From Mogibacterium sp. (GTDB taxonomy: Bacteria > Bacillota > Clostridia > Peptostreptococcales > Anaerovoracaceae): a DNA stretch of 64,000 bases. Made by a program: the position numbers and the translations under genes. Below are positions 53,155-64,000 of this stretch, piece by piece (within the stretch, counting starts at the first letter, position 1; every line of letters starts with the position of its first letter). Below the pieces are notes generated by a model that was not told the origin of the DNA, searched no databases, and saw only the letters and a program-made list of their open reading frames with translations. The stretch lies in assembly GCA_017431685.1 (NCBI GenBank), contig JAFRKO010000033.1:19876-83875 (forward strand), in the 5' to 3' direction.

Positions 53155-53850
53155 ATGAAAAGATCAAAGAGATACGCAGAGATCGCAAAGTCTTATGACA
53201 AGCACGAACTCGTAGACGTAGCAGCTGCAGTAAAGCAGATCAAGAGCTTTGAAAACGCAAAGTTCGACGAAACAGTTGAGATGCACTTCCGCCTCGGAGT
53301 AGACGGCAGACACGCAGATCAGCAGGTAAGAGGAGCTATGGTTCTCCCTCACGGCACAGGCAAGACCAAGAAAGTTCTGGTTTTCGCTAAGGGCCCTAAG
53401 GCTGAGGAAGCTTTAGCAGCAGGCGCAGATTTCGTTGGCGCTGAGGATATGGCAGACAAGATCAGAACCGAGAACTGGTTCGGATTCGACGCAGTAGTCG
53501 CAACACCTGACATGATGGGAGTTGTAGGACGTCTCGGAAAGATCCTCGGACCTAGAGGACTCATGCCAAACCCTAAGTCAGGTACAGTTACAATGGACCT
53601 CGCAAAGGCTCTCGCAGATATCAAAGCCGGTAAGGTCGAGTACAGACTTGACAAGTCCAACATCATCCACTGCATCATCGGAAAGAAGTCCTTCACAGAA
53701 GAGCAGCTCGTAGAGAACGCAAACGCTCTCATCCAGGCAATAGCAAAGGCTAAGCCGGCAGCAGCAAAGGGACAGTATTTCAGAAGCATCACGATTGCAG
53801 CAACGATGAGCCCTGGAGTAAAGGTTAACCCTGCAACAGTTACACTCTAG
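53155..53850 (+). CDS. rplA: 50S ribosomal protein L1
   Basis: The 231-residue protein has the two-domain L1 pattern: [47 protein letters not shown] and [21 protein letters not shown]. It builds the L1 stalk and in many bacteria represses the L11-L1 mRNA. It follows rplK by 42 bases with AAGGAGG before the start. Confidence 0.97.
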   Translation: MKRSKRYAEIAKSYDKHELVDVAAAVKQIKSFENAKFDETVEMHFRLGVDGRHADQQVRGAMVLPHGTGKTKKVLVFAKGPKAEEALAAGADFVGAEDMADKIRTENWFGFDAVVATPDMMGVVGRLGKILGPRGLMPNPKSGTVTMDLAKALADIKAGKVEYRLDKSNIIHCIIGKKSFTEEQLVENANALIQAIAKAKPAAAKGQYFRSITIAATMSPGVKVNPATVTL

Positions 53851-53859
53851 TCTGAAAAG

Positions 53860-53980
53860 ACAAACAAAAGACGAATATCCAACCTAAGACAGCGGGTGCG
53901 AAAGCTTAATTTCCCGCCGAGGTACAATTCATAGATTTGAACCCCGCTGTCTTTATGACGCGGGGTATTTGTACCTACAA
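53860..53980 (+). ncRNA. Ribosomal protein L10 leader
   Basis: GACAGCGGG (53888-53896) can pair with CCCGCTGTC (53943-53951), and GGTACAA (53921-53927) with TTGTACC (53969-53975). Alternatively ACCCCGC (53941-53947) pairs with GCGGGGT (53960-53966) followed by ATTTGT. This competing-hairpin layout before rplJ matches the known L10-L12 autoregulatory leader, in which the L10(L12)4 complex favours termination. Confidence 0.75.
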
Positions 53981-54023
53981 GACAAAAAACTAGGCGAAGG
54001 GATATCGCCGGAAAGGAGAAATA

Positions 54024-54521
54024 ATGTCTGTAGAAGCAAAGAAAGCTAAACAGATCGTCATCGACGAGATCAAGGATAAATTTGAGAAGGCCGGATCAAT
54101 CGTAGCAGTTGACTATCTGGGACTCACTGTAGCCGAGGCCGATAAGATGAGAGCAGAGCTCCGTAAGGAAGGTGTCGACTTCACAGTATATAAAAACACG
54201 CTGATCAAGAGAGCGATCGACGGAACTGAATTCGCCGGCCTCGCTGACGGCGACACACTCAAAGGCTCAACAGCACTCGCATTCAGCGGAGATGATGTTA
54301 CAGCCGGTGCAAGAGTAATTGCAAAGGCCATCAAGGATTATAAGAAGATGGCATTCAAGGGCGGATTCGTAGAAGGAAACGTTTACGATAAGGCTCAGAT
54401 TGAAGAGTTCGCAAGCATTCCGGGAAGAGATGTACTCATCGCTCGTTTCATGGGAAGCATCCAGAGCCCAATGACAAAGCTCGCGCTCACACTCAAAGCG
54501 ATCGCAGAGAAGGACGCTTAA
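54024..54521 (+). CDS. rplJ: 50S ribosomal protein L10
   Basis: The 165-residue protein has KFEKAGSIVAVDYLGLTVAEADKMRAELRKEG and VYKNTLIKRAIDGT in the rRNA-binding part, and a C-terminal helix (MTKLALTLKAIAEK) that carries L7/L12 dimers. Standard length. GGAAAGGAG precedes ATG 54024. Preceded by its own leader RNA. Confidence 0.97.
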   Translation: MSVEAKKAKQIVIDEIKDKFEKAGSIVAVDYLGLTVAEADKMRAELRKEGVDFTVYKNTLIKRAIDGTEFAGLADGDTLKGSTALAFSGDDVTAGARVIAKAIKDYKKMAFKGGFVEGNVYDKAQIEEFASIPGRDVLIARFMGSIQSPMTKLALTLKAIAEKDA

Positions 54522-54590
54522 TTATCGAAATTCACACACAGGGCGGCACGTTTGCCGCATAGATCAACATTTTGAAAAAGGAGAAAAACA

Positions 54591-54953
54591 ATGGATAAGA
54601 CTCAGATCATTGAGGCTCTTAAGAGCATGACTATTCTTGAGATCAACGAGCTCGTTAAGGCTCTTGAAGAGGAATTTGGCGTTTCCGCAGTAGCAGTAGC
54701 AGCTCCTGCAGCAGGCGCAGCAGCAGCAGAAGAAGAAGAGAAGAGCGAATTCAACGTCGTTCTGAAGGAGATCGGACAGGAAAAGATCAAGGTTATCAAG
54801 GCTGTCAGAGAAGCTACAGGACTCGGACTGAAGGAAGCAAAGGCTGTCGTAGACGGAGCTCCTACAGTTGTAAAGGAAGGCGTACTGCCTGACGAAGCTA
54901 ACGCTCTTAAGGAGGCTCTCGAGGCTGTTGGCGCTGTAGTTGAACTTCAGTAA
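54591..54953 (+). CDS. rplL: 50S ribosomal protein L7/L12
   Basis: The 120-residue protein has the N-terminal dimerisation helices, an Ala-rich hinge ([16 protein letters not shown]) and the factor-binding domain with [27 protein letters not shown]. Normal length. A long gap with a structured repeat separates it from rpoB. Confidence 0.97.
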   Translation: MDKTQIIEALKSMTILEINELVKALEEEFGVSAVAVAAPAAGAAAAEEEEKSEFNVVLKEIGQEKIKVIKAVREATGLGLKEAKAVVDGAPTVVKEGVLPDEANALKEALEAVGAVVELQ

Positions 54954-54957
54954 GCTA

Positions 54958-55178
54958 TAAAAAATACGGTTCGGATGGCCGTTCTCAAATATCCGTCCGA
55001 ACCGATACGGCTCCCGCCTCGCCGCGGCTTGACGCAGTGGTACTAAGCTCTGACATCGCAGCCGACACAGGCTCCTCGCCTGCTCGTCGCTAAGGCTGCT
55101 CGTCAATCGCTAAGTGCCAGCTGCCGCGGAGTCGGTCCTGCCGGATATTTGCTCGCGGCCATCCGTAACGGATATTTT
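54958..55178. repeat. Intergenic structured repeat, copy 2 (conserved core in a long inverted repeat)
   Basis: Arms GGATGGCCG (54973-54981) and AAATATCCG (54987-54995) pair with CGGCCATCC (55156-55164) and CGGATATTT (55142-55150). A five-base internal loop lies between them and pairing extends outward to the flanking A and T runs. The enclosed core (55008-55122) is about 87% identical to the core at 45459-45572, whereas the arms are unrelated to that copy's arms. It lies between rplL and rpoB. Confidence 0.8.
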
Positions 55179-55369
55179 TCAAAGGTTGAGAGCATATACA
55201 AACTCGCGCAGTGATGCGCACACAAATTGAACCGTGCGATATCGGTTCGAACCACGCAATAAAATGAGCCCCGGCTTCGAGGCTCATTTCGTGCGTTTAT
55301 AAGGCCTCAAAAACGGCCAAAAAACGCAAAAATCCTGTATTTTTAGAAAAACATAAGGAGCAAACGAAC
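55179..55369 (+). promoter_or_regulatory. rpoB leader with two hairpins
   Basis: GAACCG (55229-55234) pairs with CGGTTC (55243-55248). AAATGAGCC (55262-55270) pairs perfectly with GGCTCATTT (55281-55289). Neither is followed by a T run; they may be attenuation or processing signals that set the rplL/rpoB ratio. A ribosome site, AAGGAG, lies at 55355-55360. Confidence 0.5.
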
Positions 55370-58300
55370 ATGCCAACCCCAGTAAAAGTTGGAAGAAAAG
55401 AGCGTATGAGCTTTGCCAAGATCCATGAGGTATGCGAAATGCCTAACCTCATCGACGTACAGACAAAGTCATACAAATGGTTTGTTGAAGAGGGCCTCGG
55501 CGAGGTGCTCGACGACGTATCTCCTATCCGCGATACCACCAACACACTCAGCCTGGAATTCGCGGATTACCAGTTCTCCGACACTCCTAAATACGATCAG
55601 GAGGAGTGCAAGGAGAGAGATGCCACATACGCGACAGCTCTGACAGTAAAGGTAAGGCTGATCAACCGCGAGACCGGTGAGATCAAGGAACAGGACGTGT
55701 TCATGGGCGACTTCCCTCTCATGACAGAGAAGGGCACATTTGTATACAACGGAGCTGAGAGAGCCATCGTTACTCAGATGGTACGTTCTCCGGGACCATA
55801 CTTTGATGTTGCTACAGACAAGTCCAACCAGAGACTCTACAGCTCGCAGGTCATCCCTAACAGAGGCGCCTGGCTCGAATACGAAACAGACTCCCAGGGC
55901 ATACTGTATGTCAGAGTCGACAGAACGAGAAAGCAGCCGCTGACATCGTTCCTCAGAGCGCTTGGCATTATTGATCCGGACGCGCTCGCGCTCAGCAGCA
56001 ACGAAGACATCATCGCTATCTTCGGCGAAGATGAGAGACTGATGCGCACGCTCGAAAAGGATGCAACAAAGAACAGCGCTGACGGCCTCAGAGAACTCTA
56101 CAGAAGACTGAGACCTGGTGAGCCGCCGACAGTTGAGAACGCAAGATCCATGCTGATGGCACTGCTCTTTGACGAAAGGCGCTATGACCTCGCAAAGGTC
56201 GGAAGATTCAAATATAACCGTAAACTCGGTCTGCACGACAGACTTGTCGATACAGTTGCAGCAGAGGATGTAATCGACCCTAACACAGGCGAGATCCTCG
56301 TTGAAAAAGACGGACATATCTCAAGATCGATGGCTATGGTCATCGAGGATGCAGGCGTTCAGTCAGTTTACGTATACAGCAAGAACGAGGAAGAAGAGAC
56401 TAAAGTCACGAAGGTCATCGGAAACAATTTCGTAAATCCTGCAAAGTATGTCAACATCGACCTCACACCTTACAGGCTGTCTGAGAAGGTCTTCTATCCT
56501 GCTCTCATGGATATCATCAAAGAGGCAGACGGAGATGAGGACAAGCTCAAAGCTCTTATCGCAAACAGAAGAAAAGAGCTTAGCCCGAAGCATATCATCC
56601 TCGAGGATATCATTGCTTCGATCAGCTATCTGATCAACCTCAACTGCGGCGTAGGTGAGACCGATGACATCGACCACCTCTCCAACAGACGTCTGAAGAC
56701 AGTCGGAGAGCTGCTGCAGAACCAGTGCAGGATAGGATTCGCAAGAATGGAGAAGACTATCAGAGAGAGAATGACTACTGAGAACTCTACTCCTCAGCAG
56801 CTGATCAATATCAGACCTGTTACTGCGGCTATCAAGGAGTTCTTCGGATCATCCCAGCTGTCGCAGTTCATGGACCAGAACAACCCGCTCGCAGAGCTGA
56901 CTCACAAGAGAAGACTCTCAGCACTCGGACCTGGCGGACTTTCAAGAGAGAGAGCCGGCATGGAGGTCAGAGACGTACACTACTCACACTACGGCAGAAT
57001 GTGCCCTATCGAGACACCTGAAGGTCCGAACATCGGACTTATCGGTTCGCTCACAACATACGGCATCATTAACCAGTACGGATTCATCGAGACTCCGTAC
57101 CGCAAGGTAGACAAGGAGAAGGGCATCGTAACTAAAGAAGTCCAGTACCTTGCTGCTGCTGATGAAGACCTTATGATCGTTGCTCAGGCTAACGAGCCGC
57201 TCGATGAAGAAGGCCACTTCGTCAACAACAAGGTTGCCGTAAGAGGCATCAAGGGTGAGATCACCATGGTGCCTAAGACGGAAGTCGATTACATGGACGT
57301 TTCGCCTAAGCAGGTAGTATCCGTAGCCACGGCTATGATCCCGTTCCTCGAGAACGACGACGCTAACCGTGCGCTGATGGGTTCCAACATGCAGAGACAG
57401 GCAGTTCCTCTGCTCGTTACTGAAGCACCGTATATCGGTACAGGTATCGAGTACAAGGCTGCATGTGACTCAGGTGCTGTCGTTCTGTGCAAGCACGCTG
57501 GTGTCGTCTCGTATGTTGACGCGAATTACGTCAGAGTCACAAGAGACGATGACGGAACAGTAGATGAGTATAAGATGCTCAAGTTCAAGCGTTCCAACCA
57601 GGGAACCTGCATCAACCAGAGACCTATCGTCTCGTTCGGCGAGCATCTGGAAGCAGGTGAAGTAGTAGCAGACGGTCCGTCCACAAGCCTGGGCGAGATC
57701 TCCCTCGGAAAGAATCTCCTGATCGGTTTCATGACATGGGAAGGCTACAACTACGAGGACGCTATCATCCTCAACGAGAGGCTGCTCATGGACGACGTGC
57801 TCACTTCGCTTCATATCGAGAAGCATGAGTGCGAGGCCAGAGACACCAAGCTCGGACCCGAGGAAATCACAAGGGATATCCCGAACCTCCCGGGTGACAT
57901 GCTCAAGGAGCTCGATGAAGAAGGTATCGTAAGAATCGGCGCCGAGGTCAAGTCAAATGACATCCTCGTAGGAAAGCTGACTCCGAAGAGCGAGACCGAC
58001 CTCACTCCTGAAGCAAGAATGTTGCGCGCTATCTTCGGTGAGAAATCGAAGGAAGTCAGAGACTCGTCCCTCAAACTGCCTCACGGTGAAGAGGGTATCG
58101 TTATCGACGTAAGAGTATTCGACAAGACGAACAGCACAGAACTCCCTCCGGGAGTAAACAAGATAGTCAGAGTCTACGTTGCTACCAAGAGAAAGATCAA
58201 CGTAGGCGACAAGATGGCCGGCCGTCACGGAAACAAGGGTGTCATCTCGAGGATACTTCCTCAGGAAGACATGCCGTTCAAGGAAGACGGTGAGCCGCTG

Positions 58301-59218
58301 CAGGTAATGCTTAACCCTCTGGGCGTTCCTTCCCGTATGAACGTCGGACAGGTACTCGAGGTACACCTCGGACTGGCCGCGAAGTCAAAGGGCTGGTACG
58401 TATCGACTCCGGTATTCGACGGAGCACATGAGAGTGATGTTATCCAGCTCCTCAAAGAGGAAGGCTATTCTGAGACAGGTAAACTGAGACTCAGAGACGG
58501 ACGTACAGGCGAGTACTTTGACAGCCCGGTTACAGTAGGCTACATGTACATGCTCAAGCTCCACCATCTGGTAGATGACAAGATCCACGCCAGATCGACG
58601 GGCCCGTACTCACTGGTAACACAGCAGCCTCTCGGCGGAAAGGCACAGTTCGGCGGACAGAGATTCGGAGAGATGGAAGTATGGGCACTCGAAGCTTACG
58701 GTGCTGCTTACACTCTGCAGGAGATCCTGACCGTCAAGTCCGACGACATCATCGGACGTACAAAGACATATGAGTCGATCATCAACGGAGTCAATATCCC
58801 TGAACCAGGAATTCCTGAATCGTTCAAGGTGCTCATCAAAGAGCTCCAGGCACTTGCTCTTGATATCAGAACAAAGGCTGGCGACGACAGCGAAATCAAG
58901 ATCAGAGAGACTTCGGAATATGACGGCGCGCTTACATTCGACAGAATGCTGAGCGAAAATGACAGAAGAGCTGAGCGCGAAAGAAGAGAAATGATGCAGG
59001 ACGAGGAAGCTGCTGCTGCGGCTGCCGAGTTCAAAGCTGCTGAGAATGATGACGATGATGACGACGACTTCGATATCGACAGTCTCTCGTCTATGATCGA
59101 GGCGCTGGCGCTTGGTGCTGCCGAGCCGGATATCGACCTTACGGAAGCTGTTGAAATGGACAGCCTTGAAGACCTGGCAGAAGCTGAGGTCGGATCGCTG
59201 TTCGGGGATGAAGAGTAA
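55370..59218 (+). CDS. rpoB: RNA polymerase subunit beta
   Basis: The 1282-residue protein is complete. Landmarks include the rifampicin region [52 protein letters not shown], the active-site and switch regions [19 protein letters not shown], and [24 protein letters not shown] near the C-terminus. The extreme C-terminus is an unusually acidic tail with a run of Asp (about residues 1200-1282). It is typical of Firmicutes beta in length, with the tail as an extension. Residues in the rifampicin region look wild type (DQNN, H and S positions kept). Confidence 0.98.
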   Translation: MPTPVKVGRKERMSFAKIHEVCEMPNLIDVQTKSYKWFVEEGLGEVLDDVSPIRDTTNTLSLEFADYQFSDTPKYDQEECKERDATYATALTVKVRLINRETGEIKEQDVFMGDFPLMTEKGTFVYNGAERAIVTQMVRSPGPYFDVATDKSNQRLYSSQVIPNRGAWLEYETDSQGILYVRVDRTRKQPLTSFLRALGIIDPDALALSSNEDIIAIFGEDERLMRTLEKDATKNSADGLRELYRRLRPGEPPTVENARSMLMALLFDERRYDLAKVGRFKYNRKLGLHDRLVDTVAAEDVIDPNTGEILVEKDGHISRSMAMVIEDAGVQSVYVYSKNEEEETKVTKVIGNNFVNPAKYVNIDLTPYRLSEKVFYPALMDIIKEADGDEDKLKALIANRRKELSPKHIILEDIIASISYLINLNCGVGETDDIDHLSNRRLKTVGELLQNQCRIGFARMEKTIRERMTTENSTPQQLINIRPVTAAIKEFFGSSQLSQFMDQNNPLAELTHKRRLSALGPGGLSRERAGMEVRDVHYSHYGRMCPIETPEGPNIGLIGSLTTYGIINQYGFIETPYRKVDKEKGIVTKEVQYLAAADEDLMIVAQANEPLDEEGHFVNNKVAVRGIKGEITMVPKTEVDYMDVSPKQVVSVATAMIPFLENDDANRALMGSNMQRQAVPLLVTEAPYIGTGIEYKAACDSGAVVLCKHAGVVSYVDANYVRVTRDDDGTVDEYKMLKFKRSNQGTCINQRPIVSFGEHLEAGEVVADGPSTSLGEISLGKNLLIGFMTWEGYNYEDAIILNERLLMDDVLTSLHIEKHECEARDTKLGPEEITRDIPNLPGDMLKELDEEGIVRIGAEVKSNDILVGKLTPKSETDLTPEARMLRAIFGEKSKEVRDSSLKLPHGEEGIVIDVRVFDKTNSTELPPGVNKIVRVYVATKRKINVGDKMAGRHGNKGVISRILPQEDMPFKEDGEPLQVMLNPLGVPSRMNVGQVLEVHLGLAAKSKGWYVSTPVFDGAHESDVIQLLKEEGYSETGKLRLRDGRTGEYFDSPVTVGYMYMLKLHHLVDDKIHARSTGPYSLVTQQPLGGKAQFGGQRFGEMEVWALEAYGAAYTLQEILTVKSDDIIGRTKTYESIINGVNIPEPGIPESFKVLIKELQALALDIRTKAGDDSEIKIRETSEYDGALTFDRMLSENDRRAERERREMMQDEEAAAAAAEFKAAENDDDDDDDFDIDSLSSMIEALALGAAEPDIDLTEAVEMDSLEDLAEAEVGSLFGDEE

Positions 59219-59236
59219 GAAAGGGGAGGCAATATC

Positions 59237-62200
59237 ATGATTACAGATAACAACCAGGATCTTAGAAATATTGAATCCCTGCAGATCAAGCTCGCATCCA
59301 CAGAAGAGATGCTCAAGTGGTCGCATGGTGAGGTAACAAAACCTGAGACGATCAACTACAGATCGCTCAAGCCGGAGTTCGACGGACTGTTCTGCGAAAG
59401 GATCTTCGGACCTACAAAGGACTGGGTCTGCGGCTGCGGCAAATACAACAAGATTCGCTATAGAGGACTTATCTGCCCGTACTGCGGAGTAGAGGTCACC
59501 AAGGCAAAGGTCAGAAGAGAGAGAATGGGACACATCGCTCTCGTATCTCCGGTATCACACATCTGGTACTTCAAGGGCATTCCTTCAAGGATCGGCCTGG
59601 TACTCGATATGACACCGAAGGAACTCGAGAAGGTGCTGTACTTTGCAGCTTACGTTGTAACTGACCCTGGTGATACACCGTTCTCGTACAAGCAGATCAT
59701 CGAGGAAGAAGAGTATAACGAGGCTCGCGAGATCTATGGAAAGAACTTCGAAGCAGGCATGGGTGCCGAAGCTGTCAAGAAGCTCCTCATGGATATCGAC
59801 GTTGATGAAAAGGCTGAAGAACTCAGAGAACAGCTCAAGAAGGCTTCAGGCCAGAAGAAGATCAGACTCGTCAAGATACTCGAAGTCATCGAGGCGTTCA
59901 AACAGTCGGGCAACAAGCCTGAATGGATGATACTCGATGTGATCCCTGTCATTCCGCCTGATCTCAGACCTATGGTTCAGCTCGACGGCGGCAGATTCGC
60001 TACATCAGATCTCAACGATCTGTACAGAAGAGTCATCAACAGAAATAACAGACTTAAAAAGCTCGGTGAGCTCGGCGCTCCTGACATCATCATCCGTAAT
60101 GAGAAGAGAATGCTTCAGGAATCTGTCGACGCGCTCATCGACAACGGCAGAAGAGGCAGAGCCGTTCAGGGAGCGGGCGGACGTAAGCTCAAATCCCTGT
60201 CCGACATGCTCAAGGGTAAGCAGGGCAGATTCCGTCAGAACCTGCTCGGCAAGAGAGTTGACTTCTCAGGCCGTTCCGTTATCGTAGTAGGTCCGGATCT
60301 GAAGTTCTATCAGTGCGGACTTCCTAAGACGATGGCGCTCGAACTCTTCAAGCCGTTCATAATGAAGGAGCTCGCAAACAGAGAGCTCGCTCAGAACACA
60401 AAGCAGGCAAGAGTAATGGTAGAGAGAGCAGAGCCTGAAGTATGGGATGTTCTTGATTACATCATCAAAGATCACCCTGTTCTGCTCAACCGTGCCCCTA
60501 CACTGCACAGACTGGGAATCCAGGCGTTTGAGCCGGTACTCGTAGAGGGTAAAGCCATCAAGCTGCACCCGCTCGTATGTACGGCGTTCAACGCTGACTT
60601 CGACGGAGACCAGATGGCCGTTCATGTACCTCTCTCGGTAGAGGCACAGGCAGAGGCAAGGTTCCTCATGCTCTCGGTCAACAACATTCTTGCTCCTAAG
60701 GACGGATCACCTATCACGGTACCGACTCAGGACATGATCCTCGGAAGTTACTACCTGACTCACCCGGGTACAGACGAAAGAGACCGTCCGGCAGAGAAGG
60801 GTGACGGCAAGAGCTTTGCCGACTACGACGAGATGATCATGGCTTACAACGCAGGTGCTGTCGGCATCCACGCAAGAGTCAAGGTCAGACGTTACGCTTA
60901 TGAAGGCGACCCGGGCAGACTCGTAGAGTCAACAGTAGGAAGATTCATCTTCAACGAAGGACTTCCTCAGGATCTCGGATTCGTTGACAGATCAAAGGAT
61001 CCGTATTCACTCGAAGTTGACTTCCTCTGCGACAAGAAGGCTCTCGGCAGGATCATCGCCGCTTGCTTCAAGGCTCATGGCAACACCGAAACAGCTCTCA
61101 TGCTCGACTACATCAAGGATACGGGTTACCACTACTCGACTCTGTCAGCAGTCACCATCAGTATCTCCGACATGGAGATCCCGGCTGCAAAGAAAGAAAT
61201 CGTCAGCGGAGCAGAGCATAAGGTAGACCAGTACGAGGCTCTCTACAGAAAGGGTCTTATGTCCGACAAAGAGAGATACGAAAGTATCATCAGCACCTGG
61301 AGAAAGGCGACTGAAGATACAGCTGACGCTCTTATGGACAACCTGGGCTCACTGAATAACCTCTACATCATGGCGAAATCCGGAGCCAGAGGTAATAAGT
61401 CCCAGATCAGCCAGATCGGCGGAATGAGAGGACTGATGGCGAACGCTACAGGTCATACTGTAGAGATCCCTATCAAGGCTAACTTCCGTGAAGGACTGTC
61501 TATACTGGAATACTTCATTTCATCTAACGGTGCCCGTAAGGGTCTTACCGATACAGCGCTCAGAACAGCCGACTCAGGATATCTGACAAGACGTCTTGTA
61601 GATATCTCGCACAGCATCATCATCAATGAGCTGGACTGCGGAACGACTGAGGGTATCGAGGTAAGAGCTTTCAGAGACGGCAAGGAAGAGATCGAGAAGC
61701 TCAGCCTCAGAATCGCAGGCAGATATGCCAGCGAGGACGTTGTAGATCCTGTAACAGGAGAAGTCCTTGTGGCTGCTAACGAGTACATTACTGACGACAT
61801 GGCAAAGGTCATCGAAGACCGCGGCATCGAGACCGTTAAGATCAGATCCGCAATGACATGCCGTGCAAAGACCGGACTCTGCGCTAAGTGCTACGGCAAG
61901 AACATGGCTACAGGCAGACTGGTACAGGCTGGTGAAGCTGTTGGTATCATCGCTGCTCAGTCCATCGGTGAGCCGGGTACACAGCTGACAATGAGAACAT
62001 TCCACACGGGCGGCGTTGCCGGTTCCGACATCACTCAGGGTCTCCCGAGAGTTGAGGAGCTCTTCGAAGCACGTAAGCCTAAGGGACTTGCTGAGATCTG
62101 CGAGGGCGACGGTGTCGTCACAGCGATCGAGCCAAGAGAAGACAACAAGACTGATGTCATCGTCGAGGAGAAGGACGGAGAGAGAAACTACATCATCCCG

Positions 62201-62887
62201 TTCGGCGCAAGACTCAACGTAGAAGTCGGTCAGGAAGTCAAGGCAGGCGATCAGATCACAAAGGGACCTCTCGATCCTCACGACATCATGAGGCTCAACG
62301 GAGTTCAGGGCGTTTATGAATACCTCCTGAGAGAAGTACAGAGAGTGTACAAGAATCAGGGTGTAGACATCAACGATAAGCACATCGAGATCATCGTAAG
62401 CCAGATGCTCTCCAAGTACAAAGTTGAGAAGCCTGGAGATACAAGACTTCTTCCGGGCGGACAGTACTCCAGAAGAGACATCGAAGCTGCTAACGAGGCT
62501 GCTGAGGCAGAAGGCGGAGAACCTTGCACAGCTCACAGACAGCTGCTCGGTATCACCAAGGCTGCTCTCGCTACATCCTCGTTCCTCTCGGCTGCTTCAT
62601 TCCAGGAGACAACAAGAGTTCTGACAGATGCTTCGATCAAGGGCAAGACTGACAGACTCGAAGGCCTCAAGGAGAACGTCATGATCGGAAAGCTCATCCC
62701 TGCAGGAACAGGAATGAAGCGCTACTCACAGGTCGAAGTCGACTATGGTGAATATTCCGAACTGATAAACGGCAAGGACGAAAGCGAAGATGAGCTGGTT
62801 ATTGCCGGTCTCGAAGAGGAGGAAGCTGCAGCAGCTGAATCTGAAGAAGAGATCAAGGTATACGGAGTCGAAGCAATCGTCGAATAA
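59237..62887 (+). CDS. rpoC: RNA polymerase subunit beta'
   Basis: The 1216-residue protein has the N-terminal zinc site ([20 protein letters not shown]), [26 protein letters not shown], and the catalytic [16 protein letters not shown]. The second zinc site ([13 protein letters not shown]) and the trigger-loop region follow, and the C-terminus has [23 protein letters not shown]. The end is Glu-rich ([13 protein letters not shown]). It begins 18 bases after rpoB. Confidence 0.98.
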   Translation: MITDNNQDLRNIESLQIKLASTEEMLKWSHGEVTKPETINYRSLKPEFDGLFCERIFGPTKDWVCGCGKYNKIRYRGLICPYCGVEVTKAKVRRERMGHIALVSPVSHIWYFKGIPSRIGLVLDMTPKELEKVLYFAAYVVTDPGDTPFSYKQIIEEEEYNEAREIYGKNFEAGMGAEAVKKLLMDIDVDEKAEELREQLKKASGQKKIRLVKILEVIEAFKQSGNKPEWMILDVIPVIPPDLRPMVQLDGGRFATSDLNDLYRRVINRNNRLKKLGELGAPDIIIRNEKRMLQESVDALIDNGRRGRAVQGAGGRKLKSLSDMLKGKQGRFRQNLLGKRVDFSGRSVIVVGPDLKFYQCGLPKTMALELFKPFIMKELANRELAQNTKQARVMVERAEPEVWDVLDYIIKDHPVLLNRAPTLHRLGIQAFEPVLVEGKAIKLHPLVCTAFNADFDGDQMAVHVPLSVEAQAEARFLMLSVNNILAPKDGSPITVPTQDMILGSYYLTHPGTDERDRPAEKGDGKSFADYDEMIMAYNAGAVGIHARVKVRRYAYEGDPGRLVESTVGRFIFNEGLPQDLGFVDRSKDPYSLEVDFLCDKKALGRIIAACFKAHGNTETALMLDYIKDTGYHYSTLSAVTISISDMEIPAAKKEIVSGAEHKVDQYEALYRKGLMSDKERYESIISTWRKATEDTADALMDNLGSLNNLYIMAKSGARGNKSQISQIGGMRGLMANATGHTVEIPIKANFREGLSILEYFISSNGARKGLTDTALRTADSGYLTRRLVDISHSIIINELDCGTTEGIEVRAFRDGKEEIEKLSLRIAGRYASEDVVDPVTGEVLVAANEYITDDMAKVIEDRGIETVKIRSAMTCRAKTGLCAKCYGKNMATGRLVQAGEAVGIIAAQSIGEPGTQLTMRTFHTGGVAGSDITQGLPRVEELFEARKPKGLAEICEGDGVVTAIEPREDNKTDVIVEEKDGERNYIIPFGARLNVEVGQEVKAGDQITKGPLDPHDIMRLNGVQGVYEYLLREVQRVYKNQGVDINDKHIEIIVSQMLSKYKVEKPGDTRLLPGGQYSRRDIEAANEAAEAEGGEPCTAHRQLLGITKAALATSSFLSAASFQETTRVLTDASIKGKTDRLEGLKENVMIGKLIPAGTGMKRYSQVEVDYGEYSELINGKDESEDELVIAGLEEEEAAAAESEEEIKVYGVEAIVE

Positions 62888-62900
62888 CTGAAATTCAAAC

Positions 62901-62936
62901 AAAGCTCCTGTCTCCATGAGGAGGCGGGAGCTTTTG
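62901..62936 (+). terminator. Terminator after rpoC
   Basis: AAAGCTCCTGTCTCC (62901-62915) pairs with GGAGGCGGGAGCTTT (62920-62934) with one mismatch, then T residues. Confidence 0.88.
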
Positions 62937-63073
62937 CGTCCCGGCGGTTTGTAACGCTCTTCCAAATTAAGGCTCTGAGGGGCTCAGAATTAACGAAGAT
63001 CACAAATACGCATTATATCGATATGACAACATGCAAAAAACCAAAAAATGCTGTCGAAAAACAAGTTAAATCA

Positions 63074-63102
63074 TTGACATCCCAAACGTTTGCAAGTAAA
63101 AT
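63074..63102 (+). promoter_or_regulatory. rpsL promoter
   Basis: Consensus TTGACA (63074-63079) and TAAAAT (63097-63102) are 17 bases apart. The leader hairpin GCGCCCT/AGGGTGC (about 63118-63136) follows; it shares TTCGAGTG and AAAGGG-GCATTT with the rpmG leader. Confidence 0.75.
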
Positions 63103-63171
63103 ATACAAGTTCGAGTGCGCCCTCACGAAAGGGTGCATTTGAGAAAAAATATTGGAAGAAAGGAGAAAAGA

Positions 63172-63591
63172 ATGCCTACAATTAACCAGTTAGTACGTCA
63201 GGGCAGACAGAGCTCGGTAAAGAAGTCGACAGCTCCTGCACTCGGTAAGAACATGAACACACTTCATAAGACACTTACCAACGTTAACTCCCCTCAGAAG
63301 AGAGGCGTATGCGTAGCAGTTAAGACAGTCACACCTAAGAAGCCGAACTCAGCTCTTCGTAAAGTTGCAAGAGTCCGTCTTACAAATGGAATGGAAGTAA
63401 CAGCTTATATTCCTGGAATCGGACACAATCTGCAGGAGCACAGCGTTGTTCTGGTAAGAGGCGGCAGAGTTAAGGACCTCCCGGGTGTAAGATATCACAT
63501 CATCAGAGGTACACTCGACGCATCCGGCGTTGCAAACCGCGGACAGGGTCGTTCCAAATATGGAGCAAAGAGACCTAAGGTCAAGAAGTAA
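63172..63591 (+). CDS. rpsL: 30S ribosomal protein S12
   Basis: The 139-residue protein: [69 protein letters not shown]. Lys in TPKKPNS and GRVKDLPG (streptomycin positions) are wild type. ATG 63172 follows AAAGGAG (63160-63166); the frame extends upstream to 63115 without such a site. Confidence 0.97.
   Translation: MPTINQLVRQGRQSSVKKSTAPALGKNMNTLHKTLTNVNSPQKRGVCVAVKTVTPKKPNSALRKVARVRLTNGMEVTAYIPGIGHNLQEHSVVLVRGGRVKDLPGVRYHIIRGTLDASGVANRGQGRSKYGAKRPKVKK

Positions 63592-64000
<409 letters not shown>

Noticed and set aside
53155..54953. Novel RNA in the rplA-rplJ gap
   Set aside because: The competing hairpins fit the already described L10 leader, so it is annotated as such and not claimed as new.
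55225..55260. tRNA-like GGTTCGAACC sequence
   Set aside because: The flanking bases do not form an acceptor, D or anticodon stem; GGTTCGAACC is just a small palindrome in the rpoB leader.

Overview
The window is a chromosomal segment of an anaerobic Gram-positive bacterium of the class Clostridia. The evidence is the Firmicutes-type order rpmG-secE-nusG-rplK-rplA-rplJ-rplL-rpoB-rpoC-rpsL-rpsG, strong AGGAGG ribosome binding sites, Mini-III RNase, CarD, a fused IspDF, lipoproteins with Gram-positive signal peptides and predicted lipid anchoring, and several sensor genes of clostridial style. Base composition is moderate, with heavy AGA use for arginine in highly expressed genes. A lineage near the Anaerovoracaceae/Mogibacterium group is a guess that I cannot test from the sequence alone. 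TAG is an ordinary stop codon here: about fifteen intact genes end in it.

Layout. 1-6716: tail of a GGDEF protein, a transglutaminase-like lipoprotein, then a compact type IV pilus-like operon (PilC-like platform, four short N-terminally anchored proteins, a PilT-like retraction ATPase) closed by a BTAD regulator with a degenerate GGDEF domain and a free HPt protein. 6750-14630: a damaged signalling block. It holds an amino-acid permease/histidine-kinase fusion with an early amber codon and a missing ATPase domain, a hybrid kinase with a frameshift, the selenium-associated pair yedF/DUF3343, and a MATE/HATPase fusion with an in-frame amber codon. 15006-25726: HAD phosphatase, MFS carrier, GDPD, small membrane proteins, a CAT/E2-like acyltransferase lacking its histidine, a membrane-anchored metallophosphoesterase, an ABC exporter fused to a GNAT domain, a second GNAT and RarA. 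25808-35225: cysteine desulfidase, deoD, an AT-rich stretch with an orphan PD-(D/E)XK-like protein, asnS, an EF-G paralogue, a CPBP protease and a lipoprotein. 35306-38866 (minus strand): a response regulator and sensor kinase, then radA. 39123-50265: carD, ispDF, proS, split chromate transporter, cysS, thyA, mrnC, pgeF, folA, a DUF4085-like protein, rlmB. 50419-64000: a secreted PPC/FN3 protein, then the transcription/translation super-cluster to the 5' part of rpsG.

The most notable non-coding signal is a repeat present twice (45431-45608 between cysS and thyA; about 54958-55178 between rplL and rpoB). A core of about 115 bp is roughly 87% identical in the two copies. Each core is enclosed by a long inverted repeat whose sequence differs between copies while its pairing is kept, as expected of a structured RNA or a palindromic mobile repeat. 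The second point of interest is the cluster of gene-breaking lesions between 6750 and 12930 (two amber codons, one -1 frameshift, one clean deletion of a kinase ATPase domain). It may reflect recent decay, assembly error or, less likely, amber suppression.
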